Source: Calothrix sp. NIES-2100 (GTDB lineage Bacteria; Cyanobacteriota; Cyanobacteriia; Cyanobacteriales; Nostocaceae). Taken from it: a stretch of DNA of 64,000 bases. The translations under genes were made by a program, and so were the position numbers. This document shows, piece after piece, positions 8,319 through 15,749 of the stretch (its first letter is position 1; the number at the start of each line of letters is the position of its first letter). Location of the stretch: positions 4,370,287-4,434,286 of the forward strand of contig NZ_AP018178.1 in NCBI RefSeq assembly GCF_002368195.1, in the 5' to 3' direction. Under the pieces are notes generated by a model that searched no databases, was not told the DNA's origin, and saw only the letters and a program-made list of their open reading frames with translations.

Positions 8319-8680
8319 GTTATCGCACAAAGCGTAAAAAACCTATTGGAGAAGTAGAAATTGTTAAGGAGATGGTCGCGGAAGTTAGGTCTAAAATAAA
8401 GGATTTAGTTGCTGCTTCCGAGTTGCCTAATATTAAATATCAGGTAACGCGACTAGAGAAACCTAATCACCAAGTTATAGAAATCAAGTTTGATGGTAAG
8501 GCTGTGACTAACTATTATGCTTTATGTAAAAAGCTGGAAACTACTTTCAAAAAATATTCAAGACACAGAGATAGTGAATCAGGTACAGTAAGAGTTAAGG
8601 TTAGTTGGTCTTTGAAAGGTGAGTGGAAGAAAACTAATATGTTTATTGACCCAAATAATCCCCTTTGGAATATTCAATAG
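8315..8680 (+). CDS. Small basic protein coupled to the polymerase-like gene (121 aa)
   Basis: The ATG overlaps the stop of the polymerase-like gene (ATGA) and is preceded by GGGAGGT, so translation is coupled. The product is rich in Lys and Arg (starts MSYRTKRKKPIGE) and has alternating strands and helices. Its basic character fits a nucleic-acid-binding partner of the polymerase-like protein. No family is recognised. A strong hairpin at 8715-8744 ends the operon. Confidence 0.6.
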   Translation: MSYRTKRKKPIGEVEIVKEMVAEVRSKIKDLVAASELPNIKYQVTRLEKPNHQVIEIKFDGKAVTNYYALCKKLETTFKKYSRHRDSESGTVRVKVSWSLKGEWKKTNMFIDPNNPLWNIQ

Positions 8681-8714
8681 TTAGCTGATACCAGATACCA
8701 ATTACCTGTAAGCC

Positions 8715-8744
8715 AAACCTCTGAGAGGAATTTCTCAGGGGTTT
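8715..8744. terminator. Hairpin terminator between convergent genes
   Basis: The stem AAACCTCTGAGA / TTCTCAGGGGTTT has one G-T pair. It lies between the polymerase operon (stop 8680, plus) and the secreted protein gene (stop 8778, minus), and probably works in both directions. Confidence 0.6.
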
Positions 8745-8777
8745 GTGCATTTAGAGAAATCTACAAGCTCAAAATGA

Positions 8778-9347
8778 TTAAGGAATATACTTGAAATTAG
8801 TTCCTGTTGAATTATTGAAATACTTAAGGAAATCATTCATAGCTTTCCTCACATTTCCCTCTGAAGTAACGTAACCATTTTTTCCTGGTTTACGATCCCA
8901 TAAATGTAATTGTAAATATTTATCAGATAAACCAATGTAAGAGCCATAACATCCACTCGCAATGTAAGATTCATGGGAGTAGGGATTAGTAAATATAACC
9001 TCTTTTCCCTTGATTCCCACGCACTGATTCCACTGCTGTTCAGATATTGAGAAATGTTTGTATGATATTGACCCTGAACTTCTGGTTTTACCTAATTCAT
9101 AAAGTTCGACGTTTAGAATTTTATTAGATCCAATATCTAAAACATCCACAGACTTTAAATAATAATCAGACCAAGGCGCACTTACAATCTTTGGAGATTT
9201 TTTAACTATCCCAATAGAGCTATTTTGTTTGAAGTTAACTTGAGCGGTAATAGGTGAAGTGGAATTTATAATTAAACTTAATGTAGAAACTGCCAATGTG
9301 GAACCAATTGTTATAAAACCTATATTCCTAAAGTTGGTATTCGGCAT
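8778..9347 (-). CDS. Secreted hypothetical protein (189 aa)
   Basis: The N-terminus has a short polar region, a hydrophobic core (IGFITIGSTLAVSTLSLIIN) and a likely cleavage near ITAQV, as in a Sec signal peptide. The mature part contains two Cys residues that could form a disulfide (WNQCVGIKG and ASGCYGSY) and ends in a short acidic/basic helix. No family is recognised. It is a single gene on the minus strand inside the nifE element. Confidence 0.55.
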   Translation of the reverse strand: MPNTNFRNIGFITIGSTLAVSTLSLIINSTSPITAQVNFKQNSSIGIVKKSPKIVSAPWSDYYLKSVDVLDIGSNKILNVELYELGKTRSSGSISYKHFSISEQQWNQCVGIKGKEVIFTNPYSHESYIASGCYGSYIGLSDKYLQLHLWDRKPGKNGYVTSEGNVRKAMNDFLKYFNNSTGTNFKYIP

Positions 9348-9554
9348 AAATAATTTACATAAAGCATATTATCTATAACACTCTACTCTCCATATACTAA
9401 AGATTGTTTGAGTATAAACCCTGAATCAAGCTTAAATCTCTTACTTATGCCAAAATATTCCACACTACATCTATTTATCAGTAGAAACTACATAGTCAAC
9501 AACACAAGTAATTAGGTACAAAGAAATATATATATATACAACTAATATAATCAC

Positions 9555-9722
9555 ATGAAACCCAATCAAATCGCTTGTGCAGCTTCTGTTGGATTGGTGT
9601 TAGCCGTTTGCGGTATTACCGCGTCCAACGGAGATTTACGTGATCTTTATTTGGGAACTGCTGTGACTATTTGGGGTGAATGTGTTATCAAAAGTTGTGG
9701 TTATAAGGACGATGAAGAATAA
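9555..9722 (+). CDS. Small hypothetical protein with hydrophobic N-terminal half (55 aa)
   Basis: The frame starts ATGAAACCCAATCAA and ends TAA at 9720-9722. The first 25 residues are hydrophobic with small residues and three Cys (two in the first half: IACAASVGL and AVCGIT), so it may be membrane-associated. The C-terminus is charged (KDDEE). It is followed 28 bp later by a strong terminator, which supports that this is a real short transcript. Function is unknown. Confidence 0.5.
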   Translation: MKPNQIACAASVGLVLAVCGITASNGDLRDLYLGTAVTIWGECVIKSCGYKDDEE

Positions 9723-9750
9723 GGCATATTGCCTAACTTGAAAGTCCAGC

Positions 9751-9777
9751 AGCCCTAGCATTTGCTAGGGCTTTTTA
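9751..9777 (+). terminator. Rho-independent terminator after the 55-aa gene
   Basis: A perfect 10-bp stem AGCCCTAGCA / TGCTAGGGCT with a TT loop is followed by TTTTAATT. Confidence 0.8.
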
Positions 9778-9786
9778 ATTATTCAT

Positions 9787-10130
9787 AAGGTGTTGCATGT
9801 AGCCACGCTTTAGTGTCTGGAAAGCTTGCTAGGAGGCTATTAGAAGGTGTTGCGTTGTGAAACCCTTGCCATTAACCGACTCCTCAACATTAAGGAGTCG
9901 GTAGTGCTACAGCTAAAGGTGTTCGGTAACAGATCCACTTTCGTGCGGAACTCAGACCACAAGAGGGTTTCAAGGTGTTCGGTGATGGTACAGCTAGGGT
10001 GGCGTTTAAAACGGAACCCCAACATTTGAAATGTTGAGGTAGTACCGACTCCCACACACTCAGGAGTCGGCTTCTGGTGGGGTTTTTGAATTTATCTGTT
10101 TGAAACAGATAAACCTCTACGCTGGTAGCG
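9787..10130. ncRNA. Hairpin-rich noncoding block with four AAGGTGTT repeats (candidate structured RNA or protein-binding array)
   Basis: AAGGTGTT recurs at 9787, 9844, 9916 and 9972 (spacing 57, 72, 56). Hairpins include CCGACTCC...GGAGTCGG twice (about 9883-9903 and 10044-10071), CAACATTTGAAATGTTG (about 10020-10036), TTTATCTGTTT/AAACAGATAAA (about 10090-10112) and CTACGCT/AGCGTAG (about 10117-10133). TGAAACCCTT near 9857 can pair with GAGGGTTTCA near 9963. Reading frames across it are short and lack ribosome sites. It could be a structured RNA of the HEARO/OMEGA or riboswitch kind, or iterons for a replication protein. Family not recognised. Confidence 0.4.
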
Positions 10131-10305
10131 TAGCACTCTACATCGTTGTGGGGTGCGCTTCTGGCAAGGGTTTTGAGTTTTCCTTACTTTGCAGGAAAAC
10201 TACCGACTTCACAAGATATTCACACAGATATTTCAGTAATAAACCGGAATTTGTATTGTCTATTACTACGCTAAACTACTCATCTGTAATGATAAATAGT
10301 ATTAT

Positions 10306-10866
10306 TTGATGAGTAATAATTTTAATACTGTAAAAACAGAAGTTATAAGATGGAGAAATTTCTCATACAATGGTACAGTATATGACTTATCACATCTTGA
10401 TGCTCACTGGGTTGAATATCTTGATGATAGAGACGAAAAAAATCTGATTACATACAGGTTTATAGTAACCTATGGCTCACACTGCTTCACTAAAGAGTCA
10501 GATGAGTTTTCCAGTGAAGAATTAGAATTATTAATGTATAAAGCTCCTAGAGAGTCAAGACCATTCCATTTTGAGAGATACAACCTCTCGAAGCATTTAC
10601 CCAGCATTATTAAATCATTATGTGATAAGGCAACATTAGTTTGCCACGGTGGGCATAAAAGCTATGCAGCAGTTAAGATGTTAGATTCAAAAGGTACTCT
10701 AGTTGATTATTTTGTCTCTTTCAAAGTATTTCCTGAGAGTAAAAAGCTTAGATTACACGTTATGAGTGCCTACCCCAAATATGAGGGTATAGGTAAAGTC
10801 CAGAAAGTGAGTTTCCTAGTTATAGCCAAAAACTTATTGAATAATAAGAAATTACCAACCCCATAA
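10306..10866 (+). CDS. Hypothetical protein (186 aa)
   Basis: A soluble protein that begins MMSNNFN and may start at the second ATG. It has a central segment with SHCFTKESDEF and a later strand-rich half with HGGHKSYAAVKM and FKVFPESKKLRLHV. I do not recognise the family with certainty. It is a single gene followed 6 bp after its stop by a strong terminator, and is preceded by about 170 bp without genes after the hairpin-rich block. Confidence 0.55.
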   Translation: MMSNNFNTVKTEVIRWRNFSYNGTVYDLSHLDAHWVEYLDDRDEKNLITYRFIVTYGSHCFTKESDEFSSEELELLMYKAPRESRPFHFERYNLSKHLPSIIKSLCDKATLVCHGGHKSYAAVKMLDSKGTLVDYFVSFKVFPESKKLRLHVMSAYPKYEGIGKVQKVSFLVIAKNLLNNKKLPTP

Positions 10867-10872
10867 ATAACA

Positions 10873-10892
10873 AAGGCTCCTTAAGGAGCCTT
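10873..10892 (+). terminator. Hairpin terminator after the 186-aa gene
   Basis: A perfect 8-bp stem AAGGCTCC / GGAGCCTT has a TTAA loop. There is no long T-run on the plus strand. Confidence 0.55.
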
Positions 10893-11041
10893 CGCCAAAA
10901 ACATGATTAATTTTTGGTATTCAGAACGTCTTTACCGGAATTCCTCGACCTCTAAGGGTAACGGGATGTCATGTTTCAAACGGTTTGTGTTTTTGTTTAA
11001 AACATGTCTGCTGCATCCATGTTTTTAGTATAGTGTACAGT

Positions 11042-11081
11042 TCTAATTGAGTCAAGTCTCATCTAATTGAGTTAAGTCTCA
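11042..11081. repeat. Two tandem 20-bp repeats
   Basis: TCTAATTGAGTCAAGTCTCA (11042-11061) is followed directly by the same 20 bases with one C-to-T change (11062-11081). Confidence 0.75.
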
Positions 11082-11298
11082 TCTTGAAATATGCCCTAAG
11101 CAGTAGAGCTTACCAGAAATGCTCAGTTAACACAACTATACTATGAGTCACCCCAAATGCGATCCGTTAACGAGGTGTTTCTGATACTTCCCATCAATGA
11201 ATCCTGTTTTAACAAGACTCGCGGGAGTCGTTGACAACAGATTCTCCTAACCGGAACTCATTAAACCGACAACCACCCTCAATACCGCCTGTTAAATG

Positions 11299-11323
11299 AC
11301 GACCGCTATCTGATAGCGGTCGT
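11299..11323. terminator. Perfect 12-bp inverted repeat, terminator-like
   Basis: ACGACCGCTATC and GATAGCGGTCGT are separated by one base. The upstream source of any transcript is not clear, and there is no T-run. Confidence 0.4.
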
Positions 11324-11593
11324 TAGTGGCAAGCTTGATAATGTCTCTTTGTAATATAGATGATTATCTATGAGTTACATATGAATTGTCTTTGCAACAC
11401 AGGCCTTGTCATTTGGCAAAATACAGCTCTATATTTGCAATAGGAGCAAGGGCAAGCTCCTAGTTGAAAGAAATTGCCCCATAAAGAGAGAGCAGGAAGC
11501 AAGCTCCTAGCGATGGAGAAAGGAATTTTTGAGCTTGCCCCACCAAGATCGGTGATTGAGCTAATCACCAGAGAGATTTAAAGGAATTTCAAA

Positions 11594-11959
11594 ATGATCA
11601 CAAAAACTTTAAAAGGAACACTATTCGAGTGTTTAGTAGAAACTGCACTTGATGCCTTAAAAGAATCAGACATTGTAAATGTTTTCTTCTGTAAAAAAGA
11701 AAATACTTCTAAAAACATCTCAGATGCTTTAATTCCGTTTGATATTATAAAGGTTTCTGCACGCATAAACCAAGGACAAGAGGATGTAGAAGTAACTCTT
11801 CTCAACACAGATAATGTTGATGAGAAATATAAACAGTTGGTGCAAGCCGCTAGAGATGAGGGTAGGGAAATACTTTATGTACATATAGCTTCTGAAAATG
11901 AAGACAGGGTTCAAGAATTAACTTCTTTTCCTGTAGATATTGAAGATGAAGATAATTAA
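11594..11959 (+). CDS. Acidic hypothetical protein (121 aa)
   Basis: The start is supported by AAAGGAAT 7-8 bp before ATG. The protein is soluble and acidic, especially at the C-terminus (VDIEDEDN), with alternating helices and strands. A strong rho-independent terminator follows 8 bp after its stop. No known family. It might be an accessory factor for recombination by position, in the way XisH and XisI accompany XisF in Anabaena, but it shows no similarity to them that I can see. Confidence 0.6.
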   Translation: MITKTLKGTLFECLVETALDALKESDIVNVFFCKKENTSKNISDALIPFDIIKVSARINQGQEDVEVTLLNTDNVDEKYKQLVQAARDEGREILYVHIASENEDRVQELTSFPVDIEDEDN

Positions 11960-11967
11960 TTAAGGAT

Positions 11968-11997
11968 TGCACCCTCACCACCAGAGGGTGCATTTTC
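11968..11997 (+). terminator. Rho-independent terminator
   Basis: A perfect 9-bp stem TGCACCCTC / GAGGGTGCA with a 7-nt loop is followed by TTTTCT. It separates the 121-aa gene from the convergent ferritin-like gene. Confidence 0.8.
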
Positions 11998-11999
11998 TA

Positions 12000-12719
12000 T
12001 TAATAATATTCAGGTAGATTCTGGCTATTACTTTCAAAGAAAGCAGGCATACGTGCCCGACTAGTATCTTCCAGTTCAGGAGCTACTCCAGTATATAATA
12101 AGTTATCAGATTGCCTGATCCAGAAGTCTTTAGAACCATATTTAGTTACTGGGACGTTTAGATCGCTTACCATCCACTCAACTACTTCCTTTCTAATCCT
12201 ATCCAGCCGCTTGGTTAGTGAAATTCCTAAGTCTGCACACACTAGTCCGTGTGTTGCCACATGAGCAGTTTCATCTAGTGATATATCACTGGCTATTGTT
12301 CTTAGACCTACATTACCTAAGAACCGAAAGATGGGTAACAACACGAAGAACACAGACCTTTCAAGTACTACTGCTTTAAGCATGGGGTGTTCGCCGAAAC
12401 CTAATACTGTATCCCTGATACGTCTGGCTTCTTCCTCAAAGGGTCTAGCTAAACCTAATGCATCTTCTGCATTCTGTAGTGCCTGATCGTGCCGTTCTTC
12501 ATCTGCAATATTACTTTGTAGTAATTGTAATATATAATCATCTTTAGGGAGGTCACGTTGTGTTGCCGAAGTTATCCATTCACCAACAGGTAATTCAAGA
12601 CAACGCAGCGCCAAAGCACGACCTATTGTATTTTCTGCTCCTTGAGCAACTGGAGCAGGTGTAGGATTAATTGGAGTCCAGGAACGTTTACGATTTAGAA
12701 GGGCTCTGTAGTAAGACAT
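12000..12719 (-). CDS. Ferritin-like / ribonucleotide reductase R2-like di-iron protein (239 aa)
   Basis: The residues expected for a carboxylate-bridged di-iron centre are present in the right order: E42 (in CLELPVGEW), then E74-x-x-H77 (in DEERHD), then E120 (in VLERSVFF), then E150-x-x-H153 (in LDETAHVATH). Spacings (32, 46, 30) are close to those of the R2 ferritin-like fold. The protein is much shorter than normal R2 subunits and no large subunit gene is nearby, so it may be an oxidase or hydroxylase of the wider ferritin-like superfamily. It reads from a promoter shared with the divergent 12809 gene. A di-iron enzyme is unusual cargo for an excision element. Confidence 0.7.
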   Translation of the reverse strand: MSYYRALLNRKRSWTPINPTPAPVAQGAENTIGRALALRCLELPVGEWITSATQRDLPKDDYILQLLQSNIADEERHDQALQNAEDALGLARPFEEEARRIRDTVLGFGEHPMLKAVVLERSVFFVLLPIFRFLGNVGLRTIASDISLDETAHVATHGLVCADLGISLTKRLDRIRKEVVEWMVSDLNVPVTKYGSKDFWIRQSDNLLYTGVAPELEDTSRARMPAFFESNSQNLPEYY

Positions 12720-12808
12720 AATTGCTAATTTAAGAAGTTACGAACTATTGGGGTTTGTGGGGACAATTAGGCAGACTGACTATATATGAAAATATAGGAA
12801 CAATAGTC

Positions 12809-13216
12809 ATGTCTGACTCTGTTTTAAACCCAGTAATTATTGACGCTCTATTCTTCCTGACTGGTAACGCAAATCGTCTATTTACAGTCAAAGAAATAGC
12901 GCAGCAAATTGAGCGTGATGATTTACTCACAGATATGAATTTATCCTATCTAGCCAATCAGAATATAATTCGGCGGATAGAATTAAATGACAAAATCTAT
13001 TATTGTTTTGAGTTGTTTGATCTAGATGTTGAGTTACAGTTATATGAGATTGCTGAGGAAGCAGCATTTTTAGGATTTGTAAAACCTGCGGGAATAGTCA
13101 AGCATAAATTACAAGAGTTATGCGCCGAGAACCTTTTAGATGAGAGTTATCACGCTGTCGTGTTGCAGGAGATTATGGACTTGATTACTGAAGAATGGGA
13201 ATCACAGTTCCGGTAG
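12809..13216 (+). CDS. Hypothetical protein with winged-helix-like N-terminus (135 aa)
   Basis: I choose the ATG at 12809 (MSDSVLNPVIIDALFF), preceded by TAGGAACA, over the upstream ATG at 12755, which overlaps the likely promoter of the divergent ferritin-like gene. Residues about 15-60 (FTVKEIAQQI ... MNLSYLANQNIIRRIELND) look like a winged helix. The C-terminal half is acidic and helical. It may regulate the divergent di-iron gene. No family is certain. Confidence 0.55.
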   Translation: MSDSVLNPVIIDALFFLTGNANRLFTVKEIAQQIERDDLLTDMNLSYLANQNIIRRIELNDKIYYCFELFDLDVELQLYEIAEEAAFLGFVKPAGIVKHKLQELCAENLLDESYHAVVLQEIMDLITEEWESQFR

Positions 13217-13289
13217 GTCGTTTTGTTTGTTGGTAACAGAATAATTTCAGACGAAAGATACTATAAAACTATCGCTACAGACTTTTTTT

Positions 13290-13556
13290 ATGACTTCTAC
13301 ACATTCTCAAAAAGTGTTAAAGATGATCAGTGACAAGATGATTGAATGTTATTCTAGATACTATGGAGATTTGGAAATTGGAAATATGTCTCCAGAAGAA
13401 TTCATTAAAACTCACGGAACCATCGAAGATAGGGTTAGTGGCAGTTTAAAAGTAGGAGTTATAACTCCAGATGAATCAACATCAACCTTCTCTACAAATT
13501 CAGCCAACGCCAATCGCAGTTCTGAATCATCCAGAGATTCCCAAAACGTAGCCTGA
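13290..13556 (+). CDS. Doubtful small gene overlapping the recombinase 3' end
   Basis: The first ~45 residues look like a normal small protein, but the second half (SGSLKVGVITPDESTS onward) is the antisense of the recombinase C-terminus. The overlap of about 145 bp with the convergent recombinase gene makes this either a short gene that has grown into its neighbour or a chance frame. No clear ribosome site is seen. Confidence 0.3.
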   Translation: MTSTHSQKVLKMISDKMIECYSRYYGDLEIGNMSPEEFIKTHGTIEDRVSGSLKVGVITPDESTSTFSTNSANANRSSESSRDSQNVA

Positions 13557-14818
13557 GATGCTATAGCAATTTTTCTCTTAGCATTCTCAAACCCATCCTT
13601 ATCAAAAATTCTAGTGGGAGTTGATAGAGTGTTAATTGTTGCCTCAATTTTAGCGATTGCTGCAATTATATCTGGGTTGGAACTGCGAAGCCCCCGCAAC
13701 ACAGCCAGTTCATTACTTAAGTTCTCAATCTCTTTAGTATTAACTATCTGTGTTGTTGTTGATTGACTTTCTAGATAATCGATTAAGTTTGGTGCATTTT
13801 CACACAATGCTGCGATCGTCTTGGAAATGATCTCTCTTAGTCTAGTGCATTTTGAATTTTCGCAGTGATACCTACCGGGTTTAACATAATTAACACAGCG
13901 CATGTACTCCACTCTTGTTTTGTGGCGGGAAAAATTTCTATACATATTCCCCCCACAATGAACACATCTGATTAACCCTGCAAGTGGGTAGTCACCACGA
14001 GTTGATTTTGCAGAACTTCTATATCTCTTATTTGCTAAGAGCTTTTGTTGGATAGCCTCAACTGTATCTAGAGAAGTTAAGGCTTCATGGGTATTAAAAT
14101 TAATAATTGGTTCTTGGTTTATACCCTTCTTCTTTTTTGAGAAATAGACTGTATGTCCTTGTAGTGCTGGGTTTTTTACCCAATCCCGCAATCCTGCTAC
14201 ACTAAAAACTATTTCATATTCTGTATAAATATAATTGCAGACATCCTTAAGCGATCGCATTGACAAGGTTAAGTCAATAATAATCTTGGCTAGTTCAAAG
14301 TAAGTCTTACCAGATTTTTCGTGAATATTGCGATCAGGAGTTAAGCGCTGATTTTCGTCTTTGGCATATCCAAAGGGTGGCACGCAAAACTTTAATTGCT
14401 CTCGAAAATAATTATTACCATGCTTAATCCTTTGGGATAACAGTCTAGATTCAAATTCTGCCAGCCCTGACATTTGATTGATACTAAACCAGCCAAAAGG
14501 GGAATTGGGGTCAACGGGTGCATCCAATATCCGAAGATTAACGCCGTGCTTGACAAAAATATCCATTGCCTTATGAATAGAAATTACACTCCTACCCAGG
14601 CGGTCAATACGGGTTATGATAACCTCATCAACTCTGTGTTGCTGTGCTAACTTTAGCAATTCATTGTATTGCTTCCTATTGTCACTACGTCCTGACTCTA
14701 TATCAACTAATACTTCAGATGCACCCGCTGCTTTTAATCGAGCTATTTGCTGATTTAGTGCATCAAACTCCTCTGCTTGTTCTTGCGTGCTGACACGAGC
14801 GTAACCGTAAACTCTCAT
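13412..14818 (-). CDS. XisF-type large serine recombinase, probable nifE-element excisase (468 aa)
   Basis: The N-terminal resolvase domain begins VYGYARVSTQEQ with the nucleophile Ser10 and catalytic-type arginines at R8 and in ITRIDRLGRS (R70, R73, R76). It is followed by a recombinase domain (about 145-265) and a zinc ribbon with C285-x2-C288 and C319...C324. The C-terminal part is a predicted coiled coil. Its N-terminus closely resembles XisF, the serine recombinase that removes the fdxN element in Anabaena heterocysts. The gene ends at the element boundary, 60 bp from the nifE fragment, the usual position for such excisases. Regulation is likely tied to heterocyst development. The XisH and XisI helpers are not visible in the window. 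Confidence 0.88.
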   Translation of the reverse strand: MRVYGYARVSTQEQAEEFDALNQQIARLKAAGASEVLVDIESGRSDNRKQYNELLKLAQQHRVDEVIITRIDRLGRSVISIHKAMDIFVKHGVNLRILDAPVDPNSPFGWFSINQMSGLAEFESRLLSQRIKHGNNYFREQLKFCVPPFGYAKDENQRLTPDRNIHEKSGKTYFELAKIIIDLTLSMRSLKDVCNYIYTEYEIVFSVAGLRDWVKNPALQGHTVYFSKKKKGINQEPIINFNTHEALTSLDTVEAIQQKLLANKRYRSSAKSTRGDYPLAGLIRCVHCGGNMYRNFSRHKTRVEYMRCVNYVKPGRYHCENSKCTRLREIISKTIAALCENAPNLIDYLESQSTTTQIVNTKEIENLSNELAVLRGLRSSNPDIIAAIAKIEATINTLSTPTRIFDKDGFENAKRKIAIASQATFWESLDDSELRLALAEFVEKVDVDSSGVITPTFKLPLTLSSMVP

Positions 14819-14856
14819 AGAATCTACATATATCGTTGCTCCATATCATATCACAG

Positions 14857-14905
14857 TAAGGTGTTGTACTAAGTGTTGGCGTGAACCTGAATACACTACA
14901 CCTTA
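14857..14905. mobile_element. Probable att site / right boundary of the nifE element
   Basis: TAAGGTGTTGT (14857-14867) and ACTACACCTTA (14895-14905) are inverted repeats with one mismatch, centred on 14881. This dyad of 49 bp straddles the point where nifE coding sequence resumes (reading frame fits from GAACCTGAATAC at 14883). Large serine recombinases use sites of this size with imperfect inverted arms around a short central crossover. The partner site should lie beyond the left edge of the window. The exact crossover bases are not determined. Confidence 0.55.
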
Positions 14906-15749
14906 TGATATTAACTTAATCGGCGAGTACAACATCGCCGGGGAAATGTGGGGAGTGACACCACTATTGGAAAAATTGGGCATCCGCGTCTTATCAAAAA
15001 TTACAGGTGATGCTCGCTATCAAGAAATTACCTATGCTCACCGCGCCAAGCTGAATGTGATGATCTGCTCACGCGCTCTGCTGAACATGGCGAGAAAAAT
15101 GGAGGAACGTTACGGAATTCCTTATATTGAGGAGTCTTTCTACGGCATCGATGACATGAACCGTTGTCTGCGCAACATTGCCGCTAAATTGGGAGATCCT
15201 GATTTACAAGCGCGTACAGAAAAGCTGATTGCCGAAGAAACTGCTGCTCTAGATTTGGCTCTAGCTCCCTATCGTGCCCGCCTCCAAGGCAAGCGCGTTG
15301 TCTTATATACTGGCGGTGTCAAGAGTTGGTCAATTATCTCCGCAGCTAAAGACTTAGGTATAGAAGTTGTCGCCACCAGCACCAGAAAAAGTACAGAAGA
15401 AGACAAAGCCAAGATTAAAAAATTAATCGGTAACGATGGCATCATGCTGGAAAAAGGCAATGCTAAAGAATTACTGCAACTGGTGAAAGACACCAACGCC
15501 GATATGTTAATTGCTGGGGGACGTAACCAATATACAGCCCTCAAAGCCCGGATTCCCTTCCTTGATATTAACCAAGAACGCCACCATCCCTACGCAGGTT
15601 ATGTAGGCATGGTTGAAATGGCCAGAGAATTGTATGAAGCTCTCTACAGCCCAATTTGGGAACAAATTCGCAAGCCTGCGCCTTGGGATGAGGAAACAGG
15701 GATATTCACCGCGTCTGATGAAATCGGCTTAGTAGAAGAGGTGAGCTAA
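14883..15749 (+). pseudogene. nifE: nifE 3' fragment, FeMo-cofactor scaffold subunit (288 codons), interrupted by the element
   Basis: In frame from EPEYTTPYDINLIGEYNIAG, the sequence is the C-terminal ~60% of NifE, the alpha subunit of the NifEN scaffold on which the FeMo-cofactor precursor is matured. Conserved features include ICSRALLNMARKMEERYG, the YGIDDMN segment and the YTGGVKSWS strand. The N-terminal ~190 residues, with the cluster-binding cysteines, are absent. The frame has no start codon at its left end and joins element DNA at about 14,881. It is therefore probably not a dead gene but one that is restored when the element is excised. The TAA stop overlaps the nifN ATG by one base. 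Confidence 0.9.

Larger units (their letters stand above)
10893..11593. other. 700-bp noncoding stretch with tandem and inverted repeats
   Basis: No gene with a ribosome site is seen. It contains an exact-length tandem repeat (11042-11081, see separate entry), a perfect 12-bp stem at 11299-11323 (ACGACCGCTATC / GATAGCGGTCGT), a small hairpin GACTCGCGGGAGTC near 11217-11230, and two copies of CAAGCTCCTAG (about 11453 and 11502), each followed by a segment ending in TTGCCCC. It may hold an RNA or control sites. Confidence 0.4.

Noticed and set aside
9840..10309. Short frames across the hairpin-rich block
   Set aside because: They have no ribosome sites, and they overlap strong stems and the start of the 186-aa gene.
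11368..11568. Minus-strand 66-aa frame
   Set aside because: It lies across repeated CAAGCTCCTAG blocks, lacks a ribosome site and does not look like a folded protein.
12000..12719. Full class I ribonucleotide reductase small subunit
   Set aside because: The protein is far shorter than R2 and no large subunit gene is near, so only an R2-like di-iron fold is claimed.
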